NCBI GenBank assembly: GCA_964353865.1
Contig: CAYGXJ010000036.1
Location: 1-63,523 of the forward strand
Source of the DNA: RBG-16-64-43 sp964353865
Lineage (GTDB): Bacteria > Chloroflexota > Anaerolineae > Anaerolineales > RBG-16-64-43
DNA length: 63,523 nt
Direction: 5' to 3'
Shown: one piece after another, positions 7,970-15,806 of the stretch
Layout of the letters: every line of letters starts with the position of its first letter
Position numbering within the stretch: the first letter of the stretch is position 1
Notes under the pieces: model-generated
Database searches by the model: none
Seen by the model: the letters and a program-made list of their open reading frames with translations, nothing else
What the model was told of the DNA's origin: nothing
Made by a program: the position numbers and the translations under genes

Positions 7970-10194
7970 ACTTGCCCGGACGCGCGGCACGATTGCCCTC
8001 TCAAACACGGGTCAATCCGCTCTGGCGGTCCACCGGGAGGCCCAGGCCTCGCCTGACCGGAGTCGGCTGGAGGCGAGCGGGGATTCTCATTGCCTACATC
8101 GCGATCGGTTTGACGGGGGCGGCCTGCGGCGAGAGCGGGCAATGGGCGGGGCTCATCGCCACCTTCACCCCGACCCTCCCGCCCGTCGATACGGCAACAC
8201 CCAGCCAGACTGCGCTGCCCAGCCCGACGCCGACTGAGACGCCCACCCTGCCTCCGTCGGATACGCCCAGTCCGACTGCAACGGCCACGGCCAGCCCGAC
8301 CGTGACGCCCACCTTCACCCTCACGCCCACACCTAGCAAGACACCCACTGCCTCACGCACTCCATCGCCGACGCCGAAGTTGCCGGCCCTCAACTACACA
8401 CCCTTGCCAGCGGTGATCGAAACGATCGCCCCGCCCAACACCTTCCGCCTGCGCGAGGTTGGACGGTGGGGACGCGGGCCGATTCAGCAGATGGTCCTAT
8501 CCAGAGACGGCTTGTGGCTGGGGCTGGGCACGTCGCTCGGCGTGTATGTCGTGGATGCCCGCACGCTCGAGGAGCGGCACTTCTTCGAGACGGGCGGCCC
8601 GGTGCGGGCGGTCGCAGTAAGCGCGGATGGATCGCAAGTTGCGGCCGGGTGGGGCGAGAAGGTGCGCGTGTGGAGGGTTGCGGACGGCGAATTGGTGCTG
8701 GGCTTTGAAGCGCCCAAAGTCGTGGTGACCAGCCTGGACTTTTCGCCGGATGGGCACTACTTGGCGCAAGGCGCAGACGACAAGCGTGTTCGGCTTTGGC
8801 GAGTGGCGACAGGTGAATTGGCGCAGATGCTTGAGGGGCACAAGGGCGTGGTGAATGCGGTCGCGTTCTTCCCCGATTCGCTCAGCGTGGCCTCGGCCTC
8901 CGACGACAAGACCGTGCGCGTCTGGAGCGTCGGCAACGGGCGGTTGGAGCGCTCGCTCATTTCCTACCCGGAAGCTGTCACCGCGCTGGCTTACTCCTCG
9001 AATGGGCTGTGGCTGGCAACCGGGGTGTCGAACGGCGAAGTGTGGCTCTGGCCGACGGATGTGCGCGGGCTTCCTCTTGTGCTCAAAGCGCATACCGGCC
9101 GAGTGACCGCGCTGGCATTTGACCCCCGCGCCGGCCTCCTGGTGAGCGGAGCCGAGGATCAAACGTTGCGCATGTGGGCGATTCCGCAAGGGTCGCTTGA
9201 GCGGACGCTGACCTGGCCGGTGGGCCGGGTGCGCGGCCTGGCGTTCGGGCGAGATGGATTGACCTTTTTCTCGGGGTCCCTTGAGGGCAATGTCCAACAC
9301 TGGCGCACAAACGATGGGGGCCTCATCCAAGCCCTGGGAGGTGATGCGGGCCCAGTGGAGGCCCTCGCCTATTCGCCCAATGGGCAACTCATCGCCTCCG
9401 GTTCCTGGGACGGTTACCTGCGCATCTGGCGCGCCTCCGACGGGCGGCTGGCACAAGTGCTGTTTGGCCATGCGGGGGGCATTTCCGACGTGGCCTTCTC
9501 GCCCGATGGGAGTCTTGTGGCTTCCACCTCCCAAGACGGCCGGATCCGGGTTTGGGAGACGGCGACCGGAAAGGAATTCGCGAGCTTCCAGGCCGGGACA
9601 CGCGGCCTGTGGAGCCTGGCTTACAGCCCCGATGGCCGGCGCCTGTTGGCCGGCGGGTGGGAGCAGATTCTCGTGCTCTCATTCCCCGAAGGGCAGGTGG
9701 AGAAGACAATCAACACCGGGCCGGGTCCGGTCTACGGATTGGCGTTCAGCCCAAATGGCGAGTTGCTCGTCTCGAGTGCGGGTGACCAAACGGCACGGGT
9801 GTGGAGCGGGTTCGACTGGACGTTGCGCGCCACACTGTTCGGCCACGCAGCCTTCATTCACAGTGTGGCCTTCTCTCCAGACGGCACCCTGCTTGTGACG
9901 GGCGCCTCGGATGGAGTGCTCAAGCTGTGGGACACGCACGAGTTCGCGGTGATCAACACGCTACAGGGCGGGTCGGCCGCGGTGAACTCGGTGGCCCTAT
10001 CGCCCGATGGGAGGGTGTTGGCGGCAGGCTCGTCCGACTCGCTCATCCGCCTGTGGGAAGTGCCCAACGGTCGCGTGTTGGCGACCCTTTCCGGTCACTT
10101 CAGCGAAGTCAAGGCGGTCGCCTTCTCAGCCGATGGACGGTCGCTGGCTTCGGGCGGCTGGGACGACACGCTTCGCATTTGGATGGTGCGCTAG
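7966..10194 (+). CDS. WD40-repeat lipoprotein with Thr/Pro-rich linker
   Basis: A 742-residue predicted exported lipoprotein. A basic N-region is followed by a hydrophobic stretch (residues 39-50) and the lipobox-like GAAC with Cys 54. Residues about 66-138 form a Thr/Pro/Ser-rich linker. From about residue 160 to the end, 14 WD-type repeats can be counted by their FSPDG and VRVW-type strands, enough for two seven-bladed propellers. Repeats 1 and 10 are the least canonical. Such proteins are scaffolds outside the membrane; no catalytic motif is seen. It overlaps xdhC by four bases and precedes XDH complex 2, so it is probably co-expressed with molybdoenzyme genes, but a direct partner is not shown. 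Confidence 0.85.
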   Translation: MNLPGRAARLPSQTRVNPLWRSTGRPRPRLTGVGWRRAGILIAYIAIGLTGAACGESGQWAGLIATFTPTLPPVDTATPSQTALPSPTPTETPTLPPSDTPSPTATATASPTVTPTFTLTPTPSKTPTASRTPSPTPKLPALNYTPLPAVIETIAPPNTFRLREVGRWGRGPIQQMVLSRDGLWLGLGTSLGVYVVDARTLEERHFFETGGPVRAVAVSADGSQVAAGWGEKVRVWRVADGELVLGFEAPKVVVTSLDFSPDGHYLAQGADDKRVRLWRVATGELAQMLEGHKGVVNAVAFFPDSLSVASASDDKTVRVWSVGNGRLERSLISYPEAVTALAYSSNGLWLATGVSNGEVWLWPTDVRGLPLVLKAHTGRVTALAFDPRAGLLVSGAEDQTLRMWAIPQGSLERTLTWPVGRVRGLAFGRDGLTFFSGSLEGNVQHWRTNDGGLIQALGGDAGPVEALAYSPNGQLIASGSWDGYLRIWRASDGRLAQVLFGHAGGISDVAFSPDGSLVASTSQDGRIRVWETATGKEFASFQAGTRGLWSLAYSPDGRRLLAGGWEQILVLSFPEGQVEKTINTGPGPVYGLAFSPNGELLVSSAGDQTARVWSGFDWTLRATLFGHAAFIHSVAFSPDGTLLVTGASDGVLKLWDTHEFAVINTLQGGSAAVNSVALSPDGRVLAAGSSDSLIRLWEVPNGRVLATLSGHFSEVKAVAFSADGRSLASGGWDDTLRIWMVR
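8161..8379 (+). repeat. Low-complexity Thr/Pro/Ser-coding repeat
   Basis: About 220 bases of degenerate ACG/CCC/AGC-type codon repeats encode the extracytoplasmic linker (residues about 66-138) of the WD40 lipoprotein. Imperfect units such as TPTP, SPTAT and TPSKTP recur. It is a typical place for slippage or assembly collapse, though the frame is intact here. Confidence 0.8.
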
Positions 10195-10212
10195 CCGTCT
10201 CGCCGTGCGCCA

Positions 10213-10242
10213 TTGCGAGGGGGACTGCACCTGCGCTATGAT
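10213..10242 (+). promoter_or_regulatory. Possible promoter of XDH complex 2 operon
   Basis: TTGCGA (10213-10218), an 18-base spacer and TATGAT (10237-10242) lie just after the WD40 gene. The transcript would start near 10249. That excludes the ATG at 10238 as a start and favours ATG 10280 for the downstream gene. Confidence 0.45.
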
Positions 10243-10279
10243 AGACAGGATGATGGAAAACGGGTCCACGGGGAAAGGC

Positions 10280-11707
10280 ATGTGGAAGGAGTACCTCAGC
10301 CCCGTCTCGCTGGAGGAGGCGGTGACAGCCCTCAATCGGTTCCAGAGCCGGGCACGTATCGTGGCCGGCGCGACCGACCTTATGCTCGAGCTCGAGCGCG
10401 GCGTGCGCACGGGTGTGGAGGTACTGATCGATGTGACCCGCGTCCCAGGACTGGACCACATCCAGCGCCTGGACGACGGCATGCTCGAAATCGGGCCGCT
10501 GGTCACACACAACGCATGTGTGGCTTCGAAGCTGCTGGTTGAGCAGGCCTGGCCTTTGCCCCGTGCGTGCTATGAGGTGGGTGCACCCCAGATTCGCAAT
10601 CGCGGGACAATCGCCGGCAACCTGATCACGGCCTCACCCGCCAACGATAGCATCCCGGCACTGATGGTGCTGGAGGCGGAAGTCCGCCTTCTCTCGGCGC
10701 GCGGCGAGCGGGTCGTGAGGCTGACGGACTTCTACCAGGGCGTGCGCCGGACGGTGATGGCGCCCGACGAGTTGATGGTCGGCGTCCGCTTCCGCGCTTT
10801 GCGCTCGGGCGAAAGCGGCAGCTTCCTCAAGCACGCGTTGCGCGCCGCTCAAGCCATCTCGATCGTGAATGCCGCCTGCGTCGTGGAATGCGACGACCGA
10901 GGGCGGGTGCTCTCAGCGCGCATCGCGCTCGGCGCCGTCGCGCCGGTCGTGATGCGCGCCCCGCGAGCCGAGGCCGCCCTGCGGGGACAGCGATTGGAGG
11001 AGGCCATGGTGCGCCATGCGGCCGAGATCGCCGCCGACGAAGCCCGTCCGATCGATGACGTGCGCGGATCGGCGCAATTCCGCCGCGCCATGGTGGCCCA
11101 CGCGGTGGCGCAGGTGTTGCGTGAGGCGGCTCATGGGGCTCCGACGGCGCACCTGCCTGCCTCGCCACCGCTCTTGTGGGGCAGCGCGCGGCCGATGGGC
11201 GGGCGGTTGGAGCGCACGGAACACCATTCGGCCGCTGAGCCGATCCACACCCGGGTGAACGGCCGCGAGTTCGTCGTGAGGGGCGCAAATCAGAAGAGTT
11301 TGCTGCGCTTGTTGCGAGAAGATCTTGAGATGATTGGCACCAAGGAAGGGTGCGCGGAGGGGGAATGCGGCGCTTGCACGGTTTTCCTGGATGGTGTCGC
11401 GGTGATGGCCTGCCTGGTCCCCGCCCCGCGCGCGCATCGAGCCGTGGTCGAGACGGTTGAGGGTCTGGCAATTGAGGGGCGATTGCACCCGGTCCAGCAA
11501 GCTTTCGTCGAATCGGGGGCGGTCCAGTGCGGGTATTGCACTCCGGGGTTTGTCATGTCGGCGGTCAAGTTGCTCGAGGAGAACCCACACCCCTCGCGGG
11601 ACGAGGCGGCCCAGGCGTTGGCCGGCAACTTGTGCCGTTGCACCGGTTACTACAAAATACTGGATGCCATCGAGCGCGCCGCCCTGGGCGCAGGAGGTTC
11701 GGCATGA
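10280..11707 (+). CDS. Fused FAD-binding / 2Fe-2S subunit of XDH-family hydroxylase (complex 2)
   Basis: About 475 residues. The first ~290 are the FAD subunit (MWKEYLSPVSLEEAV, the FAD loop ARIVAGATDL, then RNRGTIAGNLITASPAND and a C-terminal RGSAQFRRAMVAHAVAQVL). The last ~160 are a two-cluster ferredoxin (GCAEGECGACTVF, CGYCTPGF, CRCTGY). This M-S fusion differs from complexes 1 and 3, where the 2Fe-2S part is joined to the molybdopterin subunit. ATG 10280 is chosen because homologous FAD subunits begin at this point and GGGGAAAGG precedes it; ATGs at 10250 and 10253 are alternatives. The stop overlaps the next gene (ATGA). Confidence 0.88.
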   Translation: MWKEYLSPVSLEEAVTALNRFQSRARIVAGATDLMLELERGVRTGVEVLIDVTRVPGLDHIQRLDDGMLEIGPLVTHNACVASKLLVEQAWPLPRACYEVGAPQIRNRGTIAGNLITASPANDSIPALMVLEAEVRLLSARGERVVRLTDFYQGVRRTVMAPDELMVGVRFRALRSGESGSFLKHALRAAQAISIVNAACVVECDDRGRVLSARIALGAVAPVVMRAPRAEAALRGQRLEEAMVRHAAEIAADEARPIDDVRGSAQFRRAMVAHAVAQVLREAAHGAPTAHLPASPPLLWGSARPMGGRLERTEHHSAAEPIHTRVNGREFVVRGANQKSLLRLLREDLEMIGTKEGCAEGECGACTVFLDGVAVMACLVPAPRAHRAVVETVEGLAIEGRLHPVQQAFVESGAVQCGYCTPGFVMSAVKLLEENPHPSRDEAAQALAGNLCRCTGYYKILDAIERAALGAGGSA

Positions 11708-12063
11708 GCGGCTCCTACCATATCAGGCTTCCCGGCGAGGACACACGGCGTGGAGAGCCGCATCCCACGTGGATCAGCGTGGGCTGCGTGCTTGTAGTGG
11801 GCCTGCCGGCGCTCGGGTATCTGCTGGCCGAGTACTTGCTGCAGTTGAACTTCCAGCGGCACTACCTTTATCTCCCGCCGGAGTTGGCCTGGCCGCCCGC
11901 TGCGCCGTATCTTTTGGTCAAGCTGGCCATCGCGGCACTCTCTCTGCTCATCGGCACAGCGCTCTTCACGTTCGTTTTCGGTCTGATCTGGCCGGTGCGG
12001 CCGGGCAAGTACGACATGCCCGACATGAAGAAACGGCTGCCCAAGATCAAGAAGTGGCGCTGA
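11704..12063 (+). CDS. Two-helix membrane protein A, unrecognised family (paralogue of 12195-12554)
   Basis: I do not recognise this 119-residue protein. It has two hydrophobic segments (about residues 23-47 and 70-97) separated by a loop with the motif YLPPELAWP (56-64), and a basic C-terminal tail (KKRLPKIKKWR). With more positive charge at the C-terminus, both ends are probably cytoplasmic and the motif loop outside. It shares this motif and a second one after helix 2 (P-V-x2-G-x-Y-D) with the next gene, so the two are tandem paralogues. It overlaps the FAD/2Fe-2S subunit by four bases (ATGA), which argues for a role with XDH complex 2, for example membrane anchoring or electron hand-off. 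That role is inference only. Confidence 0.75.
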   Translation: MSGSYHIRLPGEDTRRGEPHPTWISVGCVLVVGLPALGYLLAEYLLQLNFQRHYLYLPPELAWPPAAPYLLVKLAIAALSLLIGTALFTFVFGLIWPVRPGKYDMPDMKKRLPKIKKWR

Positions 12064-12194
12064 TCATTCACGGGGTGCGCGCGGCACGGCGCGAGCCGAT
12101 CATAGAGGCTTTTTCCGCAATCACTCTCTTGACCCGGCCGGCGGCTGCCGACGGCGAGCAATCGAACCGTCAGTTGCTGGTCGAGGAGGAAACC

Positions 12195-12554
12195 ATGTCG
12201 GATTCGCAACGCTATCAGACTCGTGCGGGTGAAAGCCGGTCGGGGCGCACGCCGATCGAGACGCTGTGGAACATCCTCGGGTTCGTGTTCGCCATCGTCA
12301 TGGGGGTCGCCGGGTATGTGGGCACGGATTGGTTCATTCTCGAGAATGAGGTCGGCCACTGGGTGTACCTGCCGCCGGAACTGGCCTGGCCCGCCGCGGC
12401 GCCCTTCCTCGGCCTGAAGATTGGCGTGGCAATGATTGCGACGTTCTTGAGCGGCGCGGTCTTCACCCTTCTTTACGGGCTGGTGCGGCCGGTGAAGCGC
12501 GGTCGGTATGATGTCGAGGCCCACGAGAGTCATCTGGGCGGCTACAGGAAATAG
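12195..12554 (+). CDS. Two-helix membrane protein B, unrecognised family (paralogue of 11704-12063)
   Basis: A 119-residue protein of unknown function, the same length as its neighbour. Hydrophobic segments lie at about 25-48 and 70-97. Between them is YLPPELAWP (58-66), identical in nine residues to protein A. Helix 2 and its exit (FT-x3-GL-x2-PV-x2-G-x-YD) also match protein A. ATG 12195 has a strong GAGGAGGA ribosome-binding site, and the longer open frame upstream overlaps protein A and the FAD/2Fe-2S gene and is not credible. It ends six bases before the molybdopterin subunit, so the pair sits exactly between the two halves of one enzyme. Confidence 0.75.
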   Translation: MSDSQRYQTRAGESRSGRTPIETLWNILGFVFAIVMGVAGYVGTDWFILENEVGHWVYLPPELAWPAAAPFLGLKIGVAMIATFLSGAVFTLLYGLVRPVKRGRYDVEAHESHLGGYRK

Positions 12555-12559
12555 TCCCT

Positions 12560-14782
12560 ATGCCGTCAGTGGGTGCCTCCCCGCCACGTGCCGATGCGGT
12601 GGCCAAGGTCAGTGGAACGGCCCTCTACCCGGGCGACATCAACCGCCCTGGGCAAATCCACCTCAAGCTGCTCTTCGCGCAACGACCGCACGCCGTCATC
12701 CGGACGCTGGATACCTCCCGGGCGGAGGCGCTGCCCGGGGTGGTGGCCGTCTTCACGGCCAAGGATGTCCCGGTCAACGAGTACGGCCTGATCATGCCCG
12801 ATCAACCGGTGTTGTGCGGGCCAGGTTCGACCAAAGCCGGAGCGGACCGCGTACGCTTCGTCGGCGACCAGGTGGCGTTGGTCGTTGCAGAGAGCGAGGT
12901 CATCGCCGCCGCCGCGCGAGACCTGATTCGCGTGGAATACGATGACCTGCCGGTGGTCAGCGACGCGCGTCAGGCCCTCGAACCGCGGTCACCGCTGCTC
13001 TTCCCCGAGAAAGACACCAATGTGTTCTGCACCTATCGCATCCGCAAAGGTGACGCGGAGGCTGCGCTGCGCCAGGCGCATGTCGTTGTGGAGGGGGAAT
13101 ACCACACCCCCATGCAGGAGCATGCCTATTTGCAGCCCGAGGCGGGGTTGGCCTACATTGATGACCAGGGGCGGATCACGGTGGTGGTGGCCGGGCAATG
13201 GACTCATGAGGATCAGGAACAGATCGCGCATGCCCTTGGCCTGCCGCGGGACCAAGTGCGCGTCATCTATCCCGCCATCGGCGGGGCGTTCGGAGGCCGT
13301 GAGGACATGTCGGTGCAGATTGTGCTGGCCCTGGCCGCATGGCGGCTTCACCAGCGCGGCATCTCACGGCCGGTCAAGACCATCTGGTCGCGGGAAGAGT
13401 CAATCCTCGGGCATCACAAGCGACACGTGTTCCACTTCCGCACTCGCTGGGGTGCCACCCGTAGCGGGAAGCTTGTGGCAGCCGAGGTCGATATCCTCCA
13501 GGACGGCGGTGCGTACGCCTACACCTCGACCAAGGTGCTGGGCAACGCAACGCTGATGTGCACGGGCGCCTATGAGATTCCCAACGTCGCCGTTGATTCG
13601 CGTGCGGTGTACACCAACAATCTGCCGGGCGGTGCCTTCCGCGGGTTTGGCGGACCGCAGGGTCTGTTTGTCGCCGAGACTCAGATGAACAAGCTGGCGG
13701 AGAGGCTGGGCATCGACCCGGTGGAGTTGCGCCAGCGAAACCTGTTGACGGAGGGCGCGCTGCTCTCGGTCGGGACGCCGCTGCCACCCGGGATCAGCCT
13801 GCAGCAAGTGCTGGAATCTTGCGCCGAGCGATCTGGCTGGAAGCGGACGGGCGCGAACTGGAAGCGTCCGTCGGCACGACAGCCCGAGCCGAAGCCGGGG
13901 CATTCTGTGCGGCGGGGCAAAGGCTTTGCCTGCGGCTTCAAGAACGTCGGCTTCTCTTTCGGCGCTCCGGAGAAATGCTGGGCGACCGTCGAACTGCGTG
14001 GGGCTACCCAGATCGAGGAAGCTATCGTTCGCCACGCCGGTGCCGAAGTGGGTCAGGGCGCGCACACGGCCATGGCACAAATGGCCGCCGAGGCCTTGGG
14101 CCTGCCCCTCGGGAAGGTGCACATGGTGGTCTCCGATACGGCGGAGACAGACGATTCCGGATCGGCGTCCGCCTCACGCATGACTTTCATGGCGGGCAAT
14201 GCCATCCGAGGCGCGGCGCAGGAAGCCTTGGCCAAGTGGAAGGCCGAGGAACGCCCGGCGGTGGCGCGCTTCGTCTACCGGGCGCCGGCGACTACCCCTT
14301 ACGCCCCCGAAACCGGGCAGTCCATGCCCAACTTCGCCTACGGATACGTAGCAGAGACCGCCGAAGTGGAGGTGAATACCGACACCGGCCAGGTGCGTGT
14401 ACTTAAGGTCGTTTGCGCCAGCGATGTCGGCCGCGCCATCAACCCGCAGCAGGTGGAGGGACAGATCGAGGGCGCGATTGTTCAAGCCCATGGCTACGCC
14501 CTGCTCGAGAACTTCGTGATGAAGGACGGGCTGGTGCTGACGCCTCACCTCTCCACGTATCTCATCCCAACCGCCCTCGACATCCCCGGGAACGTCGAAA
14601 GCATCATTCTCGAACATCCCGACCCGCGAGGACCGTTCGGCGCGCGCGGAATGGCCGAGATGCCCTACCTGCCATACGCACCGGCCGTCATCGCCGCCGT
14701 CCACGAGGCAACGGGGGTGTGGTTCGACGAGTTCCCCTTGACGGCCGAGCGCGTGTTGCGCGGCATGGGGAAGTTGGATTGA
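12560..14782 (+). CDS. Molybdopterin-binding large subunit of XDH-family hydroxylase (complex 2)
   Basis: A 740-residue large subunit of the xanthine dehydrogenase / CO dehydrogenase superfamily that carries molybdopterin cytosine dinucleotide and the substrate site. The N-terminal a/b hammerhead domain starts at PRADAVAKVSGTALYPGDI. Cofactor-binding motifs are GGAFGGRED, GAFRGFGGPQG and the catalytic-glutamate segment GARGMAEMP. Complexes 1 and 3 read GGGFGGK at the first motif. It lacks its own 2Fe-2S domain, which is supplied by the fused subunit at 10280-11707. ATG 12560 is five bases after membrane protein B, so one operon is likely. The substrate is not predictable. Confidence 0.9.
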   Translation: MPSVGASPPRADAVAKVSGTALYPGDINRPGQIHLKLLFAQRPHAVIRTLDTSRAEALPGVVAVFTAKDVPVNEYGLIMPDQPVLCGPGSTKAGADRVRFVGDQVALVVAESEVIAAAARDLIRVEYDDLPVVSDARQALEPRSPLLFPEKDTNVFCTYRIRKGDAEAALRQAHVVVEGEYHTPMQEHAYLQPEAGLAYIDDQGRITVVVAGQWTHEDQEQIAHALGLPRDQVRVIYPAIGGAFGGREDMSVQIVLALAAWRLHQRGISRPVKTIWSREESILGHHKRHVFHFRTRWGATRSGKLVAAEVDILQDGGAYAYTSTKVLGNATLMCTGAYEIPNVAVDSRAVYTNNLPGGAFRGFGGPQGLFVAETQMNKLAERLGIDPVELRQRNLLTEGALLSVGTPLPPGISLQQVLESCAERSGWKRTGANWKRPSARQPEPKPGHSVRRGKGFACGFKNVGFSFGAPEKCWATVELRGATQIEEAIVRHAGAEVGQGAHTAMAQMAAEALGLPLGKVHMVVSDTAETDDSGSASASRMTFMAGNAIRGAAQEALAKWKAEERPAVARFVYRAPATTPYAPETGQSMPNFAYGYVAETAEVEVNTDTGQVRVLKVVCASDVGRAINPQQVEGQIEGAIVQAHGYALLENFVMKDGLVLTPHLSTYLIPTALDIPGNVESIILEHPDPRGPFGARGMAEMPYLPYAPAVIAAVHEATGVWFDEFPLTAERVLRGMGKLD

Positions 14783-14906
14783 GGCTCGTTCGTGCATCAT
14801 GCACAGGCTGCGCCAAGATCCCGGCACGAGAAGTGGGCGATGCGCGGTTTGAGTGTGCGCGCCGCGCTTGGACGTTGCCGGCCGAGTCCGCGGAGTTGAA
14901 GCGTCC

Positions 14907-15806
14907 GTGACATCGTTCGCTCCTGGCAACCCGCTGGCATTCTCCTTTCCTCTATTTCCAGTCCTTGTCCGCGGCGGAGGCGACTTGGGGTCGGGTGTGG
15001 CACACCGCCTGGCCTGCGCCGGCTTTCCCGTTGTCATTGCAGAAGTGGCGGAGCCGCTTGCCGTGCGCCTGGGTGCCTCCTTTGCCCAGGCCGTTTGGCA
15101 GGGCGAGGCGCACGTTGATGGACTGACCGCGCGGCGTGTTTCCGGACCGGAGGCCATTCAGGCCTGTTGGATGAGCGGAGCCATCCCGGTCATCATTGCG
15201 GCTGAATTGGAGCCGTGGGATGAAGTCGCGATCGCGGCGGTCGTGGATGCGCGCATGCTCAAGCGCGCGGGCAATCCGATCGGGCCGGGCTCCCCACCCA
15301 CGGTGGGGCTTGGCCCGGGGTTCCGCGCCGGCGTGGACTGTCACGCGGTGGTGGAGACTCAGCGCGGCCATTGGCTTGGGCGCGTCTACTGGCAGGGCGG
15401 CGCGAGCGACGATTCGGGCGTTCCCGACGGAGTGCACGGACACCTGGGCGAGCGGGTCGTGCGCGCACCGGTTGCAGGCGTAGTTCGATGCGTCGCGGCG
15501 ATCGGTGACACGGTCCGCGCGGGTGCGCCCATTGCGAAGATCAACGGCACGCCAATTCGCGCCGCCCTCGACGGCGTGGTTCGGGGGCTGATTCACGACG
15601 GGGTGGCGGTCTCCAAGGGACTGAAGATTGGCGACATCGACCCGCGTGGCCTGCGCGAACACTGCTTCACGATATCCGACAAGGCTTTGGCGGTTGGCGG
15701 TGGTGCGCTGGCTGCGATTCTCGAATCCAACCAGTTCCGTCGTTCGCTCAAACCGGCAGGCGGGTTCAAACCGCCGGCCGATAAGGGGAGGGGGTCGCCG
15801 CCGTGA
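14907..15806 (+). CDS. yqeB: YqeB/EF2563-family molybdenum-hydroxylase accessory protein
   Basis: YqeB (EF2563 family) is an accessory protein found with selenium- or molybdenum-dependent hydroxylases; its biochemical role is not settled. Signature features are the N-terminal Rossmann-like VLVRGGGDLGSGVAHRLA and a C-terminal barrel resembling biotinyl/lipoyl folds (VRAPVAGVVRCVAAIGDTV, IRAALDGVVRGL). It ends with DKALAVGGGALAAIL. I chose GTG 14907 (299 residues) because the family sequence begins shortly after it; the frame is open back to GTG 14853. The stop overlaps the start of the YqeC-MocA fusion (GTGA). In E. coli, yqeB, yqeC and mocA are also adjacent. Confidence 0.87.
   Translation: MTSFAPGNPLAFSFPLFPVLVRGGGDLGSGVAHRLACAGFPVVIAEVAEPLAVRLGASFAQAVWQGEAHVDGLTARRVSGPEAIQACWMSGAIPVIIAAELEPWDEVAIAAVVDARMLKRAGNPIGPGSPPTVGLGPGFRAGVDCHAVVETQRGHWLGRVYWQGGASDDSGVPDGVHGHLGERVVRAPVAGVVRCVAAIGDTVRAGAPIAKINGTPIRAALDGVVRGLIHDGVAVSKGLKIGDIDPRGLREHCFTISDKALAVGGGALAAILESNQFRRSLKPAGGFKPPADKGRGSPP

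Noticed and set aside
8161..8379. CRISPR-like or tandem-repeat array
   Set aside because: The repetition is codon-level Thr/Pro low complexity within an intact reading frame, with no spacer structure.
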